Shown here: piece after piece, positions 1 through 7,417 of the stretch | Position numbering within the stretch: position 1 is the first letter of the stretch | How the letters are laid out: each line of letters starts with the position of its first letter | Origin: Changpingibacter yushuensis | Lineage (GTDB): Bacteria; Actinomycetota; Actinomycetes; Actinomycetales; Actinomycetaceae | Assembly (NCBI RefSeq): GCF_014041995.1 | Contig: NZ_CP059492.1 | Coordinates: forward strand, 1,798,001 to 1,862,000 | Length of the DNA: 64,000 nucleotides | Direction of reading: 5' to 3' | Notes under the pieces: generated by a model | Database searches by the model: none | The model's input: only the letters and a program-made list of their open reading frames with translations | What the model was told of the DNA's origin: nothing | Program-made: the position numbers and the translations under genes

Positions 1-515
1 TTGATCTCGCGCCAGAGTTCAGGCGAAATATCCTTCGCGATGTACACGAATGTGGACTTGGTTTGACCGCCCAGAAGCGTGCCACCAAGTGTTGCCTGAT
101 CGACCTCGAGAAGCGGTGCCAGGGCCGCCGCCGCAGCGGCTGCTCCCGTACCGGTCACCTTGCCGTTGTCGTCAGTAACGACGTACGAACTAATGAGATT
201 CTGGTTCACTCCAACGTTGTAGCGTTCCACAGAAGTGGCGAGCACCGCACCCGATGAGTCCACGATGTCGCCACGCTTGGCCTGCAGCGTGTATGTGCGC
301 GTGCGAAACGATGATGCGCTCTCAGCCAGTTCAGCGGACCGTATCACCTGAACGTCAACGAGCCGCACAGTCAGCAGCGAAGCACAGACCATGAACATCA
401 CCGTCAATGAACGCAACCTGCGAACCGGCATTGATTGGCGCGTGAACGAATGCCGCCAGTTCGAGAGTCCCTGACTCGCTTTGCGCAGTTTGGGGTTATC
501 TCGTAAGTTCGGCAT
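1..515 (-). CDS. ftsI: Septal penicillin-binding protein FtsI (PBP3), N-terminal part
   Basis: Class B penicillin-binding protein, the transpeptidase that cross-links septal peptidoglycan in the divisome. Only the first 171 codons are in the window; the catalytic domain lies beyond the left edge. Visible are a basic cytoplasmic tail (about 1-35), one membrane anchor (about 37-55) and the start of the extracytoplasmic PBP dimerisation domain with AKRGDIVDSSGAVLA at 79-93, a signature of this family. The ATG follows the ftsL stop codon with no gap, so translation is probably coupled. The position after ftsL in a dcw cluster supports FtsI over another class B PBP. Confidence 0.9.
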   Translation of the reverse strand, partial: MPNLRDNPKLRKASQGLSNWRHSFTRQSMPVRRLRSLTVMFMVCASLLTVRLVDVQVIRSAELAESASSFRTRTYTLQAKRGDIVDSSGAVLATSVERYNVGVNQNLISSYVVTDDNGKVTGTGAAAAAAALAPLLEVDQATLGGTLLGGQTKSTFVYIAKDISPELWREI

Positions 516-923
516 CTATTTTCCTGAGGCTGCCTGGGTTTGGTCCGGATTCACAATCGCGCCCGTGTCCACATCAAGGTGGAGGATCGTCGTTGCTTGT
601 TCCATTCCGAGATCCTTCGCCTTCTGCTCAAGGCCAAGAGGCGTGGAGACGCCCACAACCTGATCTTCAAGCGTCTGCTGATGAGCAGTCACGACGTTGA
701 GTTCCTTGTTGATCTGTTGAATCTCGAATGCAGAAGCCACCATCTGAGTGTTGAGGAAGAAGACCAATCCGAAAGCGCCCACGAACAGTGCGGCGCACGC
801 CAAAACTGTTCCGATGAAGCCACTTCGTTTGGCCGGAGTGGGCACCACGGAGAGCTCAGGAAGTCCCTGAATAACTGGGCGTGGAGCAGCCGAACGCACA
901 GCTGAACTTGACACGGCACTCAT
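516..923 (-). CDS. ftsL: Cell division protein FtsL-like
   Basis: Small bitopic membrane protein, 135 residues. The layout is typical of FtsL: a cytoplasmic N-terminus, one hydrophobic segment at about 36-58 and an extracytoplasmic stretch (about 62-112) with heptad-like hydrophobic spacing suited to a coiled coil with FtsB. FtsL sequences are poorly conserved, so the call rests on topology plus position between rsmH and ftsI. The start ATG overlaps the rsmH TGA (ATGA), and the stop abuts the ftsI ATG. FtsLBQ activates the FtsW-FtsI septal synthase. Confidence 0.82.
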   Translation of the reverse strand: MSAVSSSAVRSAAPRPVIQGLPELSVVPTPAKRSGFIGTVLACAALFVGAFGLVFFLNTQMVASAFEIQQINKELNVVTAHQQTLEDQVVGVSTPLGLEQKAKDLGMEQATTILHLDVDTGAIVNPDQTQAASGK

Positions 924-1978
924 GAGTTGCTCCCTTCGTTACGCAACCTTTCGGCACCCCTGAGGCGAACCGATGCACTGCGTGGATTGACGGCGATTTC
1001 TTCGGCGCTCGCTTTGCGGGCCCCTCGTGTGAGAAGTCTGAGGTAGGGTTCGTGGCCCGGTAGTTCCATCGGTAACCCTGGAGGGGTCGACGACGTGGCG
1101 CCCTCGGCCAGCGCTCGCTTCACGATCTTGTCTTCGAGCGATTGGTAGGATTCGACGGCGATTCGCCCACCTACTCGAATCGCTGAGATTGCCGCAGGCA
1201 TTGCCCGCTCAAGAACAGAAAGCTCATCATTGACTGCGATCCTTAGGGCTTGGAACGTGCGCTTTGCCGGGTTTCCACCGGTTCGGCGAGTTGCTGCCGG
1301 AATAGCGTCTCTGACAAGTTCAGCCAAATCTCGCGTACGCACGATTGGATCCGTATCACGCCGAGCCACGATTCTCTGGGCGATTCGCATTGCGAATCGT
1401 TCCTCTCCATACGTAGAGAGAATCCGGGCGATCTCCTTAACAGGCTCTGTGGCAAGCAGATCCGCGGCTGTGCGCCCACTCCGCGTGTCCATCCGCATGT
1501 CCAGTGGAGCATCGTGAGCGTATGAGAAGCCGCGCTCTACTTCATCAAGCTGTAGAGATGAGACGCCAAGGTCCATCAGAACTGCATCAACACGTCCGTT
1601 GGTTCCATACGTGGAGGCCACATTGGCGACGTCGTCGTAGGTGGTCTGAACCGGTTGGAACCGCGAACCAAATCCGCTCAGGCGCTCCGATGCCAAAGCG
1701 ATAGCATCCTTGTCGCGATCGATTCCCACCACAGTCAACAGCGGAAACTGCTCAAGGAATGCCTGAGTGTGCCCGCCCATTCCAAGCGTGCAATCGATCA
1801 TGACTGGCGTGCGCCCATCCAAGGCGGGGGCGAGCAATTCCAAGCACTCGTCGAGCATGACCGGCTTGTGAAGGGCGTTGCCGGCTGCGCGTGGCCCGCT
1901 TGGGTCAATGGGAGAGAAGTCGCCGTGAGGGCCTTCAGGTGACTCAGCACCATGAGGTGCAGCAAAGTGGTCCCGCAT
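920..1978 (-). CDS. rsmH: 16S rRNA (cytosine1402-N4)-methyltransferase RsmH
   Basis: RsmH (MraW) uses S-adenosylmethionine to methylate N4 of C1402 in the 16S rRNA decoding centre. The 352-residue product has the SAM-binding DCTLGMGGHTQAF at 62-74 and the family motif ALRIAVNDEL in the C-terminal half. A 36-residue Gly/Pro-rich N-terminal extension precedes the usual start of similarity (HKPVMLDECLELL); the ATG is supported by AAGGAA about 6 nt upstream. It lies downstream of mraZ and overlaps ftsL by 4 nt, the standard dcw order. Confidence 0.95.
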   Translation of the reverse strand: MRDHFAAPHGAESPEGPHGDFSPIDPSGPRAAGNALHKPVMLDECLELLAPALDGRTPVMIDCTLGMGGHTQAFLEQFPLLTVVGIDRDKDAIALASERLSGFGSRFQPVQTTYDDVANVASTYGTNGRVDAVLMDLGVSSLQLDEVERGFSYAHDAPLDMRMDTRSGRTAADLLATEPVKEIARILSTYGEERFAMRIAQRIVARRDTDPIVRTRDLAELVRDAIPAATRRTGGNPAKRTFQALRIAVNDELSVLERAMPAAISAIRVGGRIAVESYQSLEDKIVKRALAEGATSSTPPGLPMELPGHEPYLRLLTRGARKASAEEIAVNPRSASVRLRGAERLRNEGSNS

Positions 1979-2034
1979 CCACAGTTCCTTTCTCTTGAAA
2001 TCTGGGAATCCGGCCCGATCAGTGGTCCTCTCCC

Positions 2035-2069
2035 GCCTATCTGAAACTGGGGAATTGCCTCAGATAGGC
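2035..2069 (-). other. Hairpin between mraZ and rsmH
   Basis: A perfect 10-bp inverted repeat (GCCTATCTGA / TCAGATAGGC) with a 15-nt loop lies in the 114-nt gap between the mraZ stop and the rsmH start. It has no T-run, so it may be a partial terminator or an mRNA processing or stability element that sets rsmH-ftsL-ftsI expression relative to mraZ. Confidence 0.4.
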
Positions 2070-2092
2070 AGAAGAAGATCACCAACCGGGAC

Positions 2093-2524
2093 TCAGAAGA
2101 GTCCCGGGATAACCTCGTCTTCACGATCAGCAAAGGCTGACTCTTGGTCGGTGAGATAGGCGTTCCACGCCGCCTGATCCCAGATTTCGATCCGGTTGCC
2201 CGTGCCGATAACGGCAAGTTCGCGTTCCAATCCTGCGTAGGTACGCAGGGACGACGGAATTGTGACGCGGCCTTGCTTATCTGGGATCTCGTCAACTGCA
2301 CCAGAAAGGAACACGCGCAGGTAAGAGCGTGCTTCTTTCGAAGTGAGTGGAGCTTGGCGGAGCTGTTCTTGCATGCCTTCAAACTCGGCGAGCGGGAAGA
2401 CGTACAGGCAGTGTTCTTGACCACGAGTCATGACCAGCCCAGCTTGGAGTTGGTCACGATACTTGGCGGGAAGAATGAGGCGGCTCTTGTCATCAAGCCG
2501 TGGCTCATATGTACCGAGGAACAC
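2093..2524 (-). CDS. mraZ: Transcriptional regulator MraZ
   Basis: MraZ is a DNA-binding regulator of the division and cell-wall cluster and represses its own operon. The 143-residue product has two SpoVT/AbrB-like domains: one around [18 protein letters not shown] at the N-terminus and one around [16 protein letters not shown] near 85-100. The frame stays open upstream, but similarity begins exactly at the GTG at 2524, which has a GGGGG Shine-Dalgarno 8 nt ahead, and 143 residues is the usual length. Three TGGAG repeats at 10-bp spacing lie just upstream and fit its operator. Confidence 0.93.
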   Translation of the reverse strand: MFLGTYEPRLDDKSRLILPAKYRDQLQAGLVMTRGQEHCLYVFPLAEFEGMQEQLRQAPLTSKEARSYLRVFLSGAVDEIPDKQGRVTIPSSLRTYAGLERELAVIGTGNRIEIWDQAAWNAYLTDQESAFADREDEVIPGLF

Positions 2525-2552
2525 CGCATTCACCCCCTCTTTGCTTTCGTAG

Positions 2553-2577
2553 CTCCACTTTACTCCACAATGCTCCA
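2553..2577 (-). promoter_or_regulatory. Probable MraZ operator, three 10-bp-phased repeats
   Basis: On the minus strand TGGAG occurs three times with exact 10-bp periodicity (2573-2577, 2563-2567, 2553-2557), 29-53 nt upstream of the mraZ start. Known MraZ boxes are direct TGGG-like repeats separated by 5 nt, one per helical turn, so a MraZ octamer could bind here. Confidence 0.65.
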
Positions 2578-2806
2578 ACATCACGTCACCGGGCGCAACC
2601 ACATTTCGGATATTCGTTGAAATTGCTGAGAAATCGGAGTGGAGGGGAATTCGCCCCTCTCGCTGAGGCTCCTCCGGAGATGTCACAGGAAGACGGCAGG
2701 AGTGTAGAGGAGATGACGGAGATTTCCTGGGGTTGGCTATCGGCGCAGTGCATCCCCTCTTTGGAGGTGGAGCGAAGTGGGGCGGAAGATCGCGGGCAGC
2801 ACACAA
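2578..2806. other. Intergenic region without a recognised gene
   Basis: This stretch lies between the MraZ boxes and the terminator hairpin. Reading frames cross it on both strands but none resembles a protein, and none has a convincing start. The mraZ promoter is expected at its left end; I could not place a good -35/-10 pair. Confidence 0.4.
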
Positions 2807-2842
2807 CACGGGAGGTCAGACCAGATGGTCTGACCTCCCGTG
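2807..2842 (-). terminator. Hairpin terminator downstream of the DUF3040 gene
   Basis: A perfect 16-bp stem (left arm begins CACGGGAGGTCAGACC) closes on a 4-nt loop. On the minus strand it is followed by TGTTGTG, only weakly T-rich. It lies about 140 nt past the DUF3040 stop and upstream of mraZ, so it insulates the dcw promoter. Confidence 0.65.
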
Positions 2843-2984
2843 AGAGAAGATATTGAGTTGGTGGGATTGAGAGTCTTAGAGCCCTGCCAAGCCGCGCCGC
2901 GGCGCACGCCAAGCCCTGCTTGGGTGGCACACACCAGTCATGCTAGCGGTACCATTCACGCTGCCGGTGCCACAGAGAAGAAAC

Positions 2985-3380
2985 CTACCGGCCCTCGCGG
3001 CGCCGACGCTCCCACTCTTGGTTTTGCCGGTCCATGAACTTCCCAGATGCGTCTGGGTCAGGTTTGGAGGCCTTGGATGTGCCCTTGCCCTGCGATGGTC
3101 CAGACCTGAAGCCTGAAGCGATAAACCAGAATCCGGCGAACATGACAACTACGCCAAGTACACCAACGATCACCTGTTCTATTGCAATTCCACCCACCAA
3201 CACTGCAATTCCAACAATTGCAACGAGGAGGCCGAGCACGAGGTCCCGAATGGAAAGTTCCATCGACCGTGCTTCCGCGGAAGGTTCAGGTTTGAATGTG
3301 TCGGCAAACTTGGGGTCCTCGTCGGCCAACTGGGCCTCGAGTTCCTCAAGCATCTTGCGCTCATATTCTGAAAGAGGCAT
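2985..3380 (-). CDS. DUF3040 family membrane protein
   Basis: Small actinobacterial membrane protein of unknown function, 131 residues. The N-terminus MPLSEYERKMLEELEAQL is typical of DUF3040, followed by an acidic linker and two adjacent hydrophobic segments at about 45-65 and 68-90 (LVLGLLVAIVGIAVLVG and VIVGVLGVVVMFAGFWFIA). The C-terminal tail is basic. In other Actinobacteria this family sits beside mraZ, as here, which suggests a link to envelope growth or division, but no activity is established. A strong Shine-Dalgarno (GGAGACGAA) precedes the ATG. Confidence 0.85.
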   Translation of the reverse strand: MPLSEYERKMLEELEAQLADEDPKFADTFKPEPSAEARSMELSIRDLVLGLLVAIVGIAVLVGGIAIEQVIVGVLGVVVMFAGFWFIASGFRSGPSQGKGTSKASKPDPDASGKFMDRQNQEWERRRREGR

Positions 3381-3485
3381 TTCGTCTCCTCGTCGATCGT
3401 CGTGCCCTAAGAATATCCCCTAGGCGTAGCCGAAGGGTAGTTAACAAGGTTGTGCTGGTAAAGAAATCCCCAAGAATCAGCCCAA

Positions 3486-4730
3486 CTAACCTTGAGTATC
3501 CTCCTCGGTGCCCGAGTTATCATGTTCGATCAGCGCCGCCGGGCGCAGTGCTGCCCGGCCAAACCTGACCTGAGCGAGATCCATGACAGCCTCTGCCTTG
3601 GCGCGGCGAGGATCGTCATCAAACGCCAGCTGGATCCCGTCACTTGGATCTATGAGCTGTTCGGCACGCATTCCCAATAGCCGTAAGCCATCTCCCCTGA
3701 TTGTCACCGCTGCGAGCAGCCGCATTGCGCCCGCGTAGAGATCACTGGCAACCGAGCTGGGCTGGGCCAAGGTTGTGGAGCGAGTGATCGTGGTGAAGTC
3801 AGCGAAACGAACCTTGATGCTGATGGATCGCGCCACTAGACCCATGGCGCGCAGCCGTCTGGCGGTGTCATGGGCTTGAGAAAGCAACACACGTGCTAGT
3901 TCCTCCCGATCACTGACATGGTCGAAGAAGGTCTCTTCGCGACCCACTGATTTTTCGGGACGGGATACCTCAACTTGGCGTGGATCCACGCCGTTGGCCA
4001 GTGCGAAGAGGTGCCTTCCACTGGCCTGACCAAGGATGCGAACGAGCCGCTCTTCGCCGAGGTTCGCGAGATCAGCAACGGTCTCAACTCCCTGAACCTC
4101 AAGCTTCTGCCGCACCTTTTCGCCTACTCCCCACAGCGCTCCCACGGGAAGTGAGTGGAGGAACTCCACAGTCTGCGATGCAGGGATGAGAAGAAGACCG
4201 TCCGGTTTGGCGTGGGCAGAAGCCACCTTGGCAACATGCTTTGTGGCCGCAATGCCAACAGAGGCGGGTACTCCAACCTCCGAGCGGATCTTGTGACGCA
4301 GTGCCTGCCCAATCTCCACCGGAGACCCGAAGAGCCGTCGGGCTCCAGAGACGTCAAGGAACGCTTCATCGACCGAGACCTGCTCAATCTTGGGAGTCAC
4401 ATCGGCGAGGATTGCCATGATTCGGCGTGAGACCTCGCGGTACAGATCCCCTCGCGGAGGAAGCATGATGATGGAAGGACACAACCGGTACGCCTGACCC
4501 ACCGCCATCGCTGAGTTCACTCCGTAAGCACGCGCTTCATACGATGCTGCTGAAACCACTCCCCGCTCACGGCCACCAACCGCCACAGGCTTACCCGCCA
4601 ACTCTGGGTGCTCTAAGAGCTCCACAGAAACGAAGAATGCGTCCATATCGATGTGGAGGATATTCGTCTGGGAGTCATCACTACCCCAGTTTCTCTTGGC
4701 CGCTGCAGATCGAGGAGCTCGTGACATCAT
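3486..4730 (-). CDS. dinB: DNA polymerase IV (Y-family)
   Basis: Error-prone translesion polymerase of 414 residues. The palm motif HIDMDAFFVSVE is at 26-37, with metal ligands Asp28 and the DE pair in SVDEAFLDVSG near residue 120. Little-finger features follow (GREETFFDHVSDREELARVL). GIQLAFDDD near the C-terminus is a plausible beta-clamp binding motif. The start has two consecutive ATG codons behind a strong AGGAGGAA. No SOS box is visible upstream, so damage induction is not supported by sequence. It precedes the DUF3040 gene on the same strand. Confidence 0.94.
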   Translation of the reverse strand: MMSRAPRSAAAKRNWGSDDSQTNILHIDMDAFFVSVELLEHPELAGKPVAVGGRERGVVSAASYEARAYGVNSAMAVGQAYRLCPSIIMLPPRGDLYREVSRRIMAILADVTPKIEQVSVDEAFLDVSGARRLFGSPVEIGQALRHKIRSEVGVPASVGIAATKHVAKVASAHAKPDGLLLIPASQTVEFLHSLPVGALWGVGEKVRQKLEVQGVETVADLANLGEERLVRILGQASGRHLFALANGVDPRQVEVSRPEKSVGREETFFDHVSDREELARVLLSQAHDTARRLRAMGLVARSISIKVRFADFTTITRSTTLAQPSSVASDLYAGAMRLLAAVTIRGDGLRLLGMRAEQLIDPSDGIQLAFDDDPRRAKAEAVMDLAQVRFGRAALRPAALIEHDNSGTEEDTQG

Positions 4731-4805
4731 TTCCTCCTAACTAACTCCAGCCTAACGCGTGAGCACCGCCACAGTATGAGCGCCAGTCCCAGACACGAGC
4801 ACCTT

Positions 4806-4845
4806 CCTGATCTGTGACGATCGTTCCTGACCCGTGACGATCGTT
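4806..4845. repeat. Two 20-bp tandem repeats with an ACGATCGT core
   Basis: Two adjacent 20-bp units (18 of 20 identical) each contain the perfect palindrome ACGATCGT (4817-4824 and 4837-4844). They lie just before the 28-bp repeat array, in the gap between dinB and the spermidine-synthase-like gene. Confidence 0.75.
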
Positions 4846-4854
4846 GCTGCCGGG

Positions 4855-4994
4855 TGCTTTGCTGGCACGACATACTCATGAGTGCTTTGCTGGCACGACA
4901 TACTCATGAGTGCTTTGCTGGCACGACATACTCATGAGTGCTTTGCTGGCACGTCACTATAGTGAGTGAGCTGCTGGCACGTCATACTCGTGCG
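4855..4994. repeat. Array of five 28-bp tandem repeats
   Basis: Units begin at 4855, 4883, 4911, 4939 and 4967. The first three are identical, the fourth and fifth diverged. All share the core GCTGGCACG. Each also carries a dyad in its 3' part: ACTCATGAGT in units 1-3, TCACTATAGTGA in unit 4 and CTCGTGCGAG in unit 5. There are no spacers, so it is not a CRISPR. The array ends about 25 nt before the -10 of the downstream gene, so regulator binding is possible. Confidence 0.85.
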
Positions 4995-5018
4995 AGGCGG
5001 CGCAGGTACCTGCCACGA

Positions 5019-5024
5019 TAAGCT
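5019..5024 (+). promoter_or_regulatory. -10 hexamer for a leaderless spermidine-synthase-like mRNA
   Basis: TAAGCT lies 7 nt before the GTG at 5032, and no Shine-Dalgarno is present. This places the transcription start at or next to the start codon. Confidence 0.45.
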
Positions 5025-5031
5025 GAGTTCC

Positions 5032-5934
5032 GTGAGCAGAAGAACCCGAATGACCTCCCACACGCCTAATGATCAGATTCTCCAGCGGGATCGACTGCCA
5101 GAGGGGATCGTGCGCACCACATTTGCACACGCCGAAGTGGGGCTGGCCGGAGATCTCGCCACGCTCTACCTCGATGGCGCAGAATCATCGGCACTCAACC
5201 TCGCTGACCCGCGCCAACTCGAGTTCGAGTACATGCAGCACATTCGGCTCATCGTAGACTCGCGATTTACCGAAGCAGAGCCCCTTCGCGTCCTCCATCT
5301 GGGCGGGGCTGGTTGCGCACTCGCTCGCGCACTTGACGCTGACCGGCCGAACTCGCGGCAGCTAGCCATTGAGATTGACGCGATCCTGGCGCGCTCCGTG
5401 CGTGAGTGGTTCGACCTACCAGGATCTCCGCGCCTCAGGATCCGGATTGATGAGGCACGCAGGGCCCTCGATACTACGAAGGGCACATGGGATGTGGTTG
5501 TTCGCGACGCATTTGCAAACCGTCACGTGCCTTCTCAGCTCAGGACGCTTGAGTCCGCTGCACGCGCCCACGATGTCCTATCGGAGGGAGGCGTCTATCT
5601 TCTCAACTCCATCGCTTCGACTGGACTTTCGGTGTTTGGTGAGGAAGTCAGCGCTTTGACAGGTACCTTTGCCCACGTCATGGCAATCGTCGATCCAGCC
5701 ATCATGAAGGGGCGGCGCTTCGGGAACATCGTCATCGCCGCTTCAGACCGCGACTTCGCAATGGACACCATAGAACGGGATGTGCGGCGCCTCCCACTAC
5801 CCGCAAAGGTCCTTGGGGAATCCGAACTACGACGACGAGCCGAAAGCGCCCGCCCATTTCGCGACGCCGACCTCGCTCCAGGTCAGTTGTGGTCTACGCT
5901 CGTTCCCGATTCCTCTGGTGACCCCACTGTGTGA
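5032..5934 (+). CDS. Spermidine-synthase-like protein (class I methyltransferase fold)
   Basis: Protein of 300 residues in the polyamine aminopropyltransferase (SpeE-like) group. The nucleotide-binding core LRVLHLGGAGCALARAL lies near residue 90, followed by an acidic strand end (LAIEID), then WDVVVRDAF and VLSEGGVYLLNSIAS, the usual order in this fold. Many actinobacterial members are not proven aminopropyltransferases, so the substrate is open. I chose GTG 5032 because a TAAGCT hexamer sits 7 nt upstream; ATG 5050 is the alternative. The 3' end overlaps the convergent MFS gene by 52 nt. Confidence 0.75.
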   Translation: MSRRTRMTSHTPNDQILQRDRLPEGIVRTTFAHAEVGLAGDLATLYLDGAESSALNLADPRQLEFEYMQHIRLIVDSRFTEAEPLRVLHLGGAGCALARALDADRPNSRQLAIEIDAILARSVREWFDLPGSPRLRIRIDEARRALDTTKGTWDVVVRDAFANRHVPSQLRTLESAARAHDVLSEGGVYLLNSIASTGLSVFGEEVSALTGTFAHVMAIVDPAIMKGRRFGNIVIAASDRDFAMDTIERDVRRLPLPAKVLGESELRRRAESARPFRDADLAPGQLWSTLVPDSSGDPTV

Positions 5935-7412
5935 GGTGCCGCTCCTGCGGCATCATCGTGTCCATCTCCATCGCTCACGGCTTTCACCTGTGCAGCATTC
6001 TCCGCTTCTATCACGGTGTCTGCCGCTAAGGCAGCAGCTAACTCCATTGAGGATGCCTCAACAGCGGCCTCATATGTGGTTGTCCGGCTGTCCAGCACTG
6101 TAGCGGCTGGATGATAGCGTTCCCACACCTCGCGCAGCGGAGGAACAATGATTCCTTGTTGCATCATCTTCTTGCGGACCTTGTTCTTGAAATACGCGAT
6201 TCCAATGAGGCCAATCACGATGAAGATAACTTGGCTGGCCATCGCTATCTGAAAATCGTCCCGGCTGTAATCCCCACCCGGCGCTAGCTGGTCAAGAATG
6301 CGCCCAATGACCCAGGAAATGATGAGAGAGGCGGAGAATCCGCCCATATTGGCGAGCCCATTGCCCGTCCCAACGCGGCGCACGTCCACCGATGTTCTCA
6401 CGAAATCGAAAGCGATGCTCGAAGCCGAGCTAGGAATCGAAAGCAGCGCACAGAACAAGGCCAGGTACCAGAGTGGAAGCGCGGAATCCATAACCAACAG
6501 CGGAATCCACGTCGCCACGCACAAGCCCACTGATCCGTACACCAACCACGATCTGCGGAGAGGATGAGCGCCAGTCATGCGCCCAATGACTGGTCCAACC
6601 ACGGCCCCCGCCAACGGTGGAAGGATGAGTAGCCCAGCTGCGGTTCCGGCAGAAAGTCCTTGTGAGATCTGCAGAAACGGTGTGCCCCACAAGAGGAGGA
6701 ACACTGTGGCGGGGAATCCACACGTGAAGTGCGTCCAGAAACCCAACCATGTGCCAGGTTCCCGCATGACGTCCCGTGCGCTCTGCCCTTGCTCTTGCGG
6801 GTCAACACGCCGGACCTGCTGGCCACTGTCCGTTGGAGAGTTTCGAACCCATACCAACCCGATGATGGACACAAGCCCAGCCACCGTTCCCAGACCAACA
6901 AAAGCTGGAGACCACCCAAACTGCCCCAACACAAATGCGAATGGGATCGATGAAATGATCTGGCCAATCTGTCCAAGCATGCCCGTCATCTGAGTCATCA
7001 GTGGTGCAGCGAAGGGCGTGAACCACACGGGGATGAGTCGCAACACCGAACTAAAAGCCGTGGCATCCCCAAGGCCGATGAGAATCCGGGCCGCGAGCGC
7101 CACGTGAAGCGATGTGGTCAGTCCTAGGACGATCTGGCCAGCAGCCATGATGACCGCACCACTCACGAGGACTTTGCGCACTCCAATGCGATCCAGCAAC
7201 AGACCGACGGGGATCTGGGCACCCGAATACACAGCTAACTGAATGACCGTGAAGAGGGACAAAGTCGAAGCGTTAATCGCGAATCGATCCATCGCGTACA
7301 GCCCAGCCACTCCGAAGCTGGAGCGCCCAGCAATCGCCATAATGTAAATGGCTTCGGCGGCGAAGAATACCAAGTATGCGGATCTGGACTGCTTTGATCC
7401 CGCTTCAGCCAC
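5883..7412 (-). CDS. Major facilitator superfamily transporter
   Basis: Polytopic membrane protein of 509 residues with about 12 hydrophobic segments. The loop 2-3 motif GLLLDRIGVRKVLVSG near residue 72 matches the MFS signature G-x-L-x-D-R-x-G-R-R. The last hydrophobic segment ends near residue 400 (VIFIVIGLIGIAYFKNKVRKK), leaving a cytoplasmic tail of about 100 residues rich in Ala, Glu and Asp. The substrate cannot be read from sequence. It begins 5 nt after the PAC2 gene stop and is probably cotranscribed with it; its 3' end overlaps the convergent gene. Confidence 0.85.
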   Translation of the reverse strand: MAEAGSKQSRSAYLVFFAAEAIYIMAIAGRSSFGVAGLYAMDRFAINASTLSLFTVIQLAVYSGAQIPVGLLLDRIGVRKVLVSGAVIMAAGQIVLGLTTSLHVALAARILIGLGDATAFSSVLRLIPVWFTPFAAPLMTQMTGMLGQIGQIISSIPFAFVLGQFGWSPAFVGLGTVAGLVSIIGLVWVRNSPTDSGQQVRRVDPQEQGQSARDVMREPGTWLGFWTHFTCGFPATVFLLLWGTPFLQISQGLSAGTAAGLLILPPLAGAVVGPVIGRMTGAHPLRRSWLVYGSVGLCVATWIPLLVMDSALPLWYLALFCALLSIPSSASSIAFDFVRTSVDVRRVGTGNGLANMGGFSASLIISWVIGRILDQLAPGGDYSRDDFQIAMASQVIFIVIGLIGIAYFKNKVRKKMMQQGIIVPPLREVWERYHPAATVLDSRTTTYEAAVEASSMELAAALAADTVIEAENAAQVKAVSDGDGHDDAAGAAPHTVGSPEESGTSVDHN

Positions 7413-7417
7413 GTGGT

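Noticed and set aside
2762-2782. MraZ-like TGGAG/TGGGG repeats on the plus strand
   Set aside because: Spacing is irregular for the first copy and no gene starts downstream on that strand.
2525-2809. N-terminal extension of MraZ
   Set aside because: The open frame continues upstream but similarity, Shine-Dalgarno and usual length all point to GTG 2524, and the MraZ boxes lie inside the would-be extension.
4731-4805. SOS box upstream of dinB
   Set aside because: No TCGAAC-N4-GTTCGA-like sequence occurs before dinB; ACGATCGT palindromes nearby are part of a tandem repeat and lack the consensus.
4855-4994. CRISPR array suggested by 28-bp repeats
   Set aside because: Units are contiguous with no spacers, and no cas genes are present.
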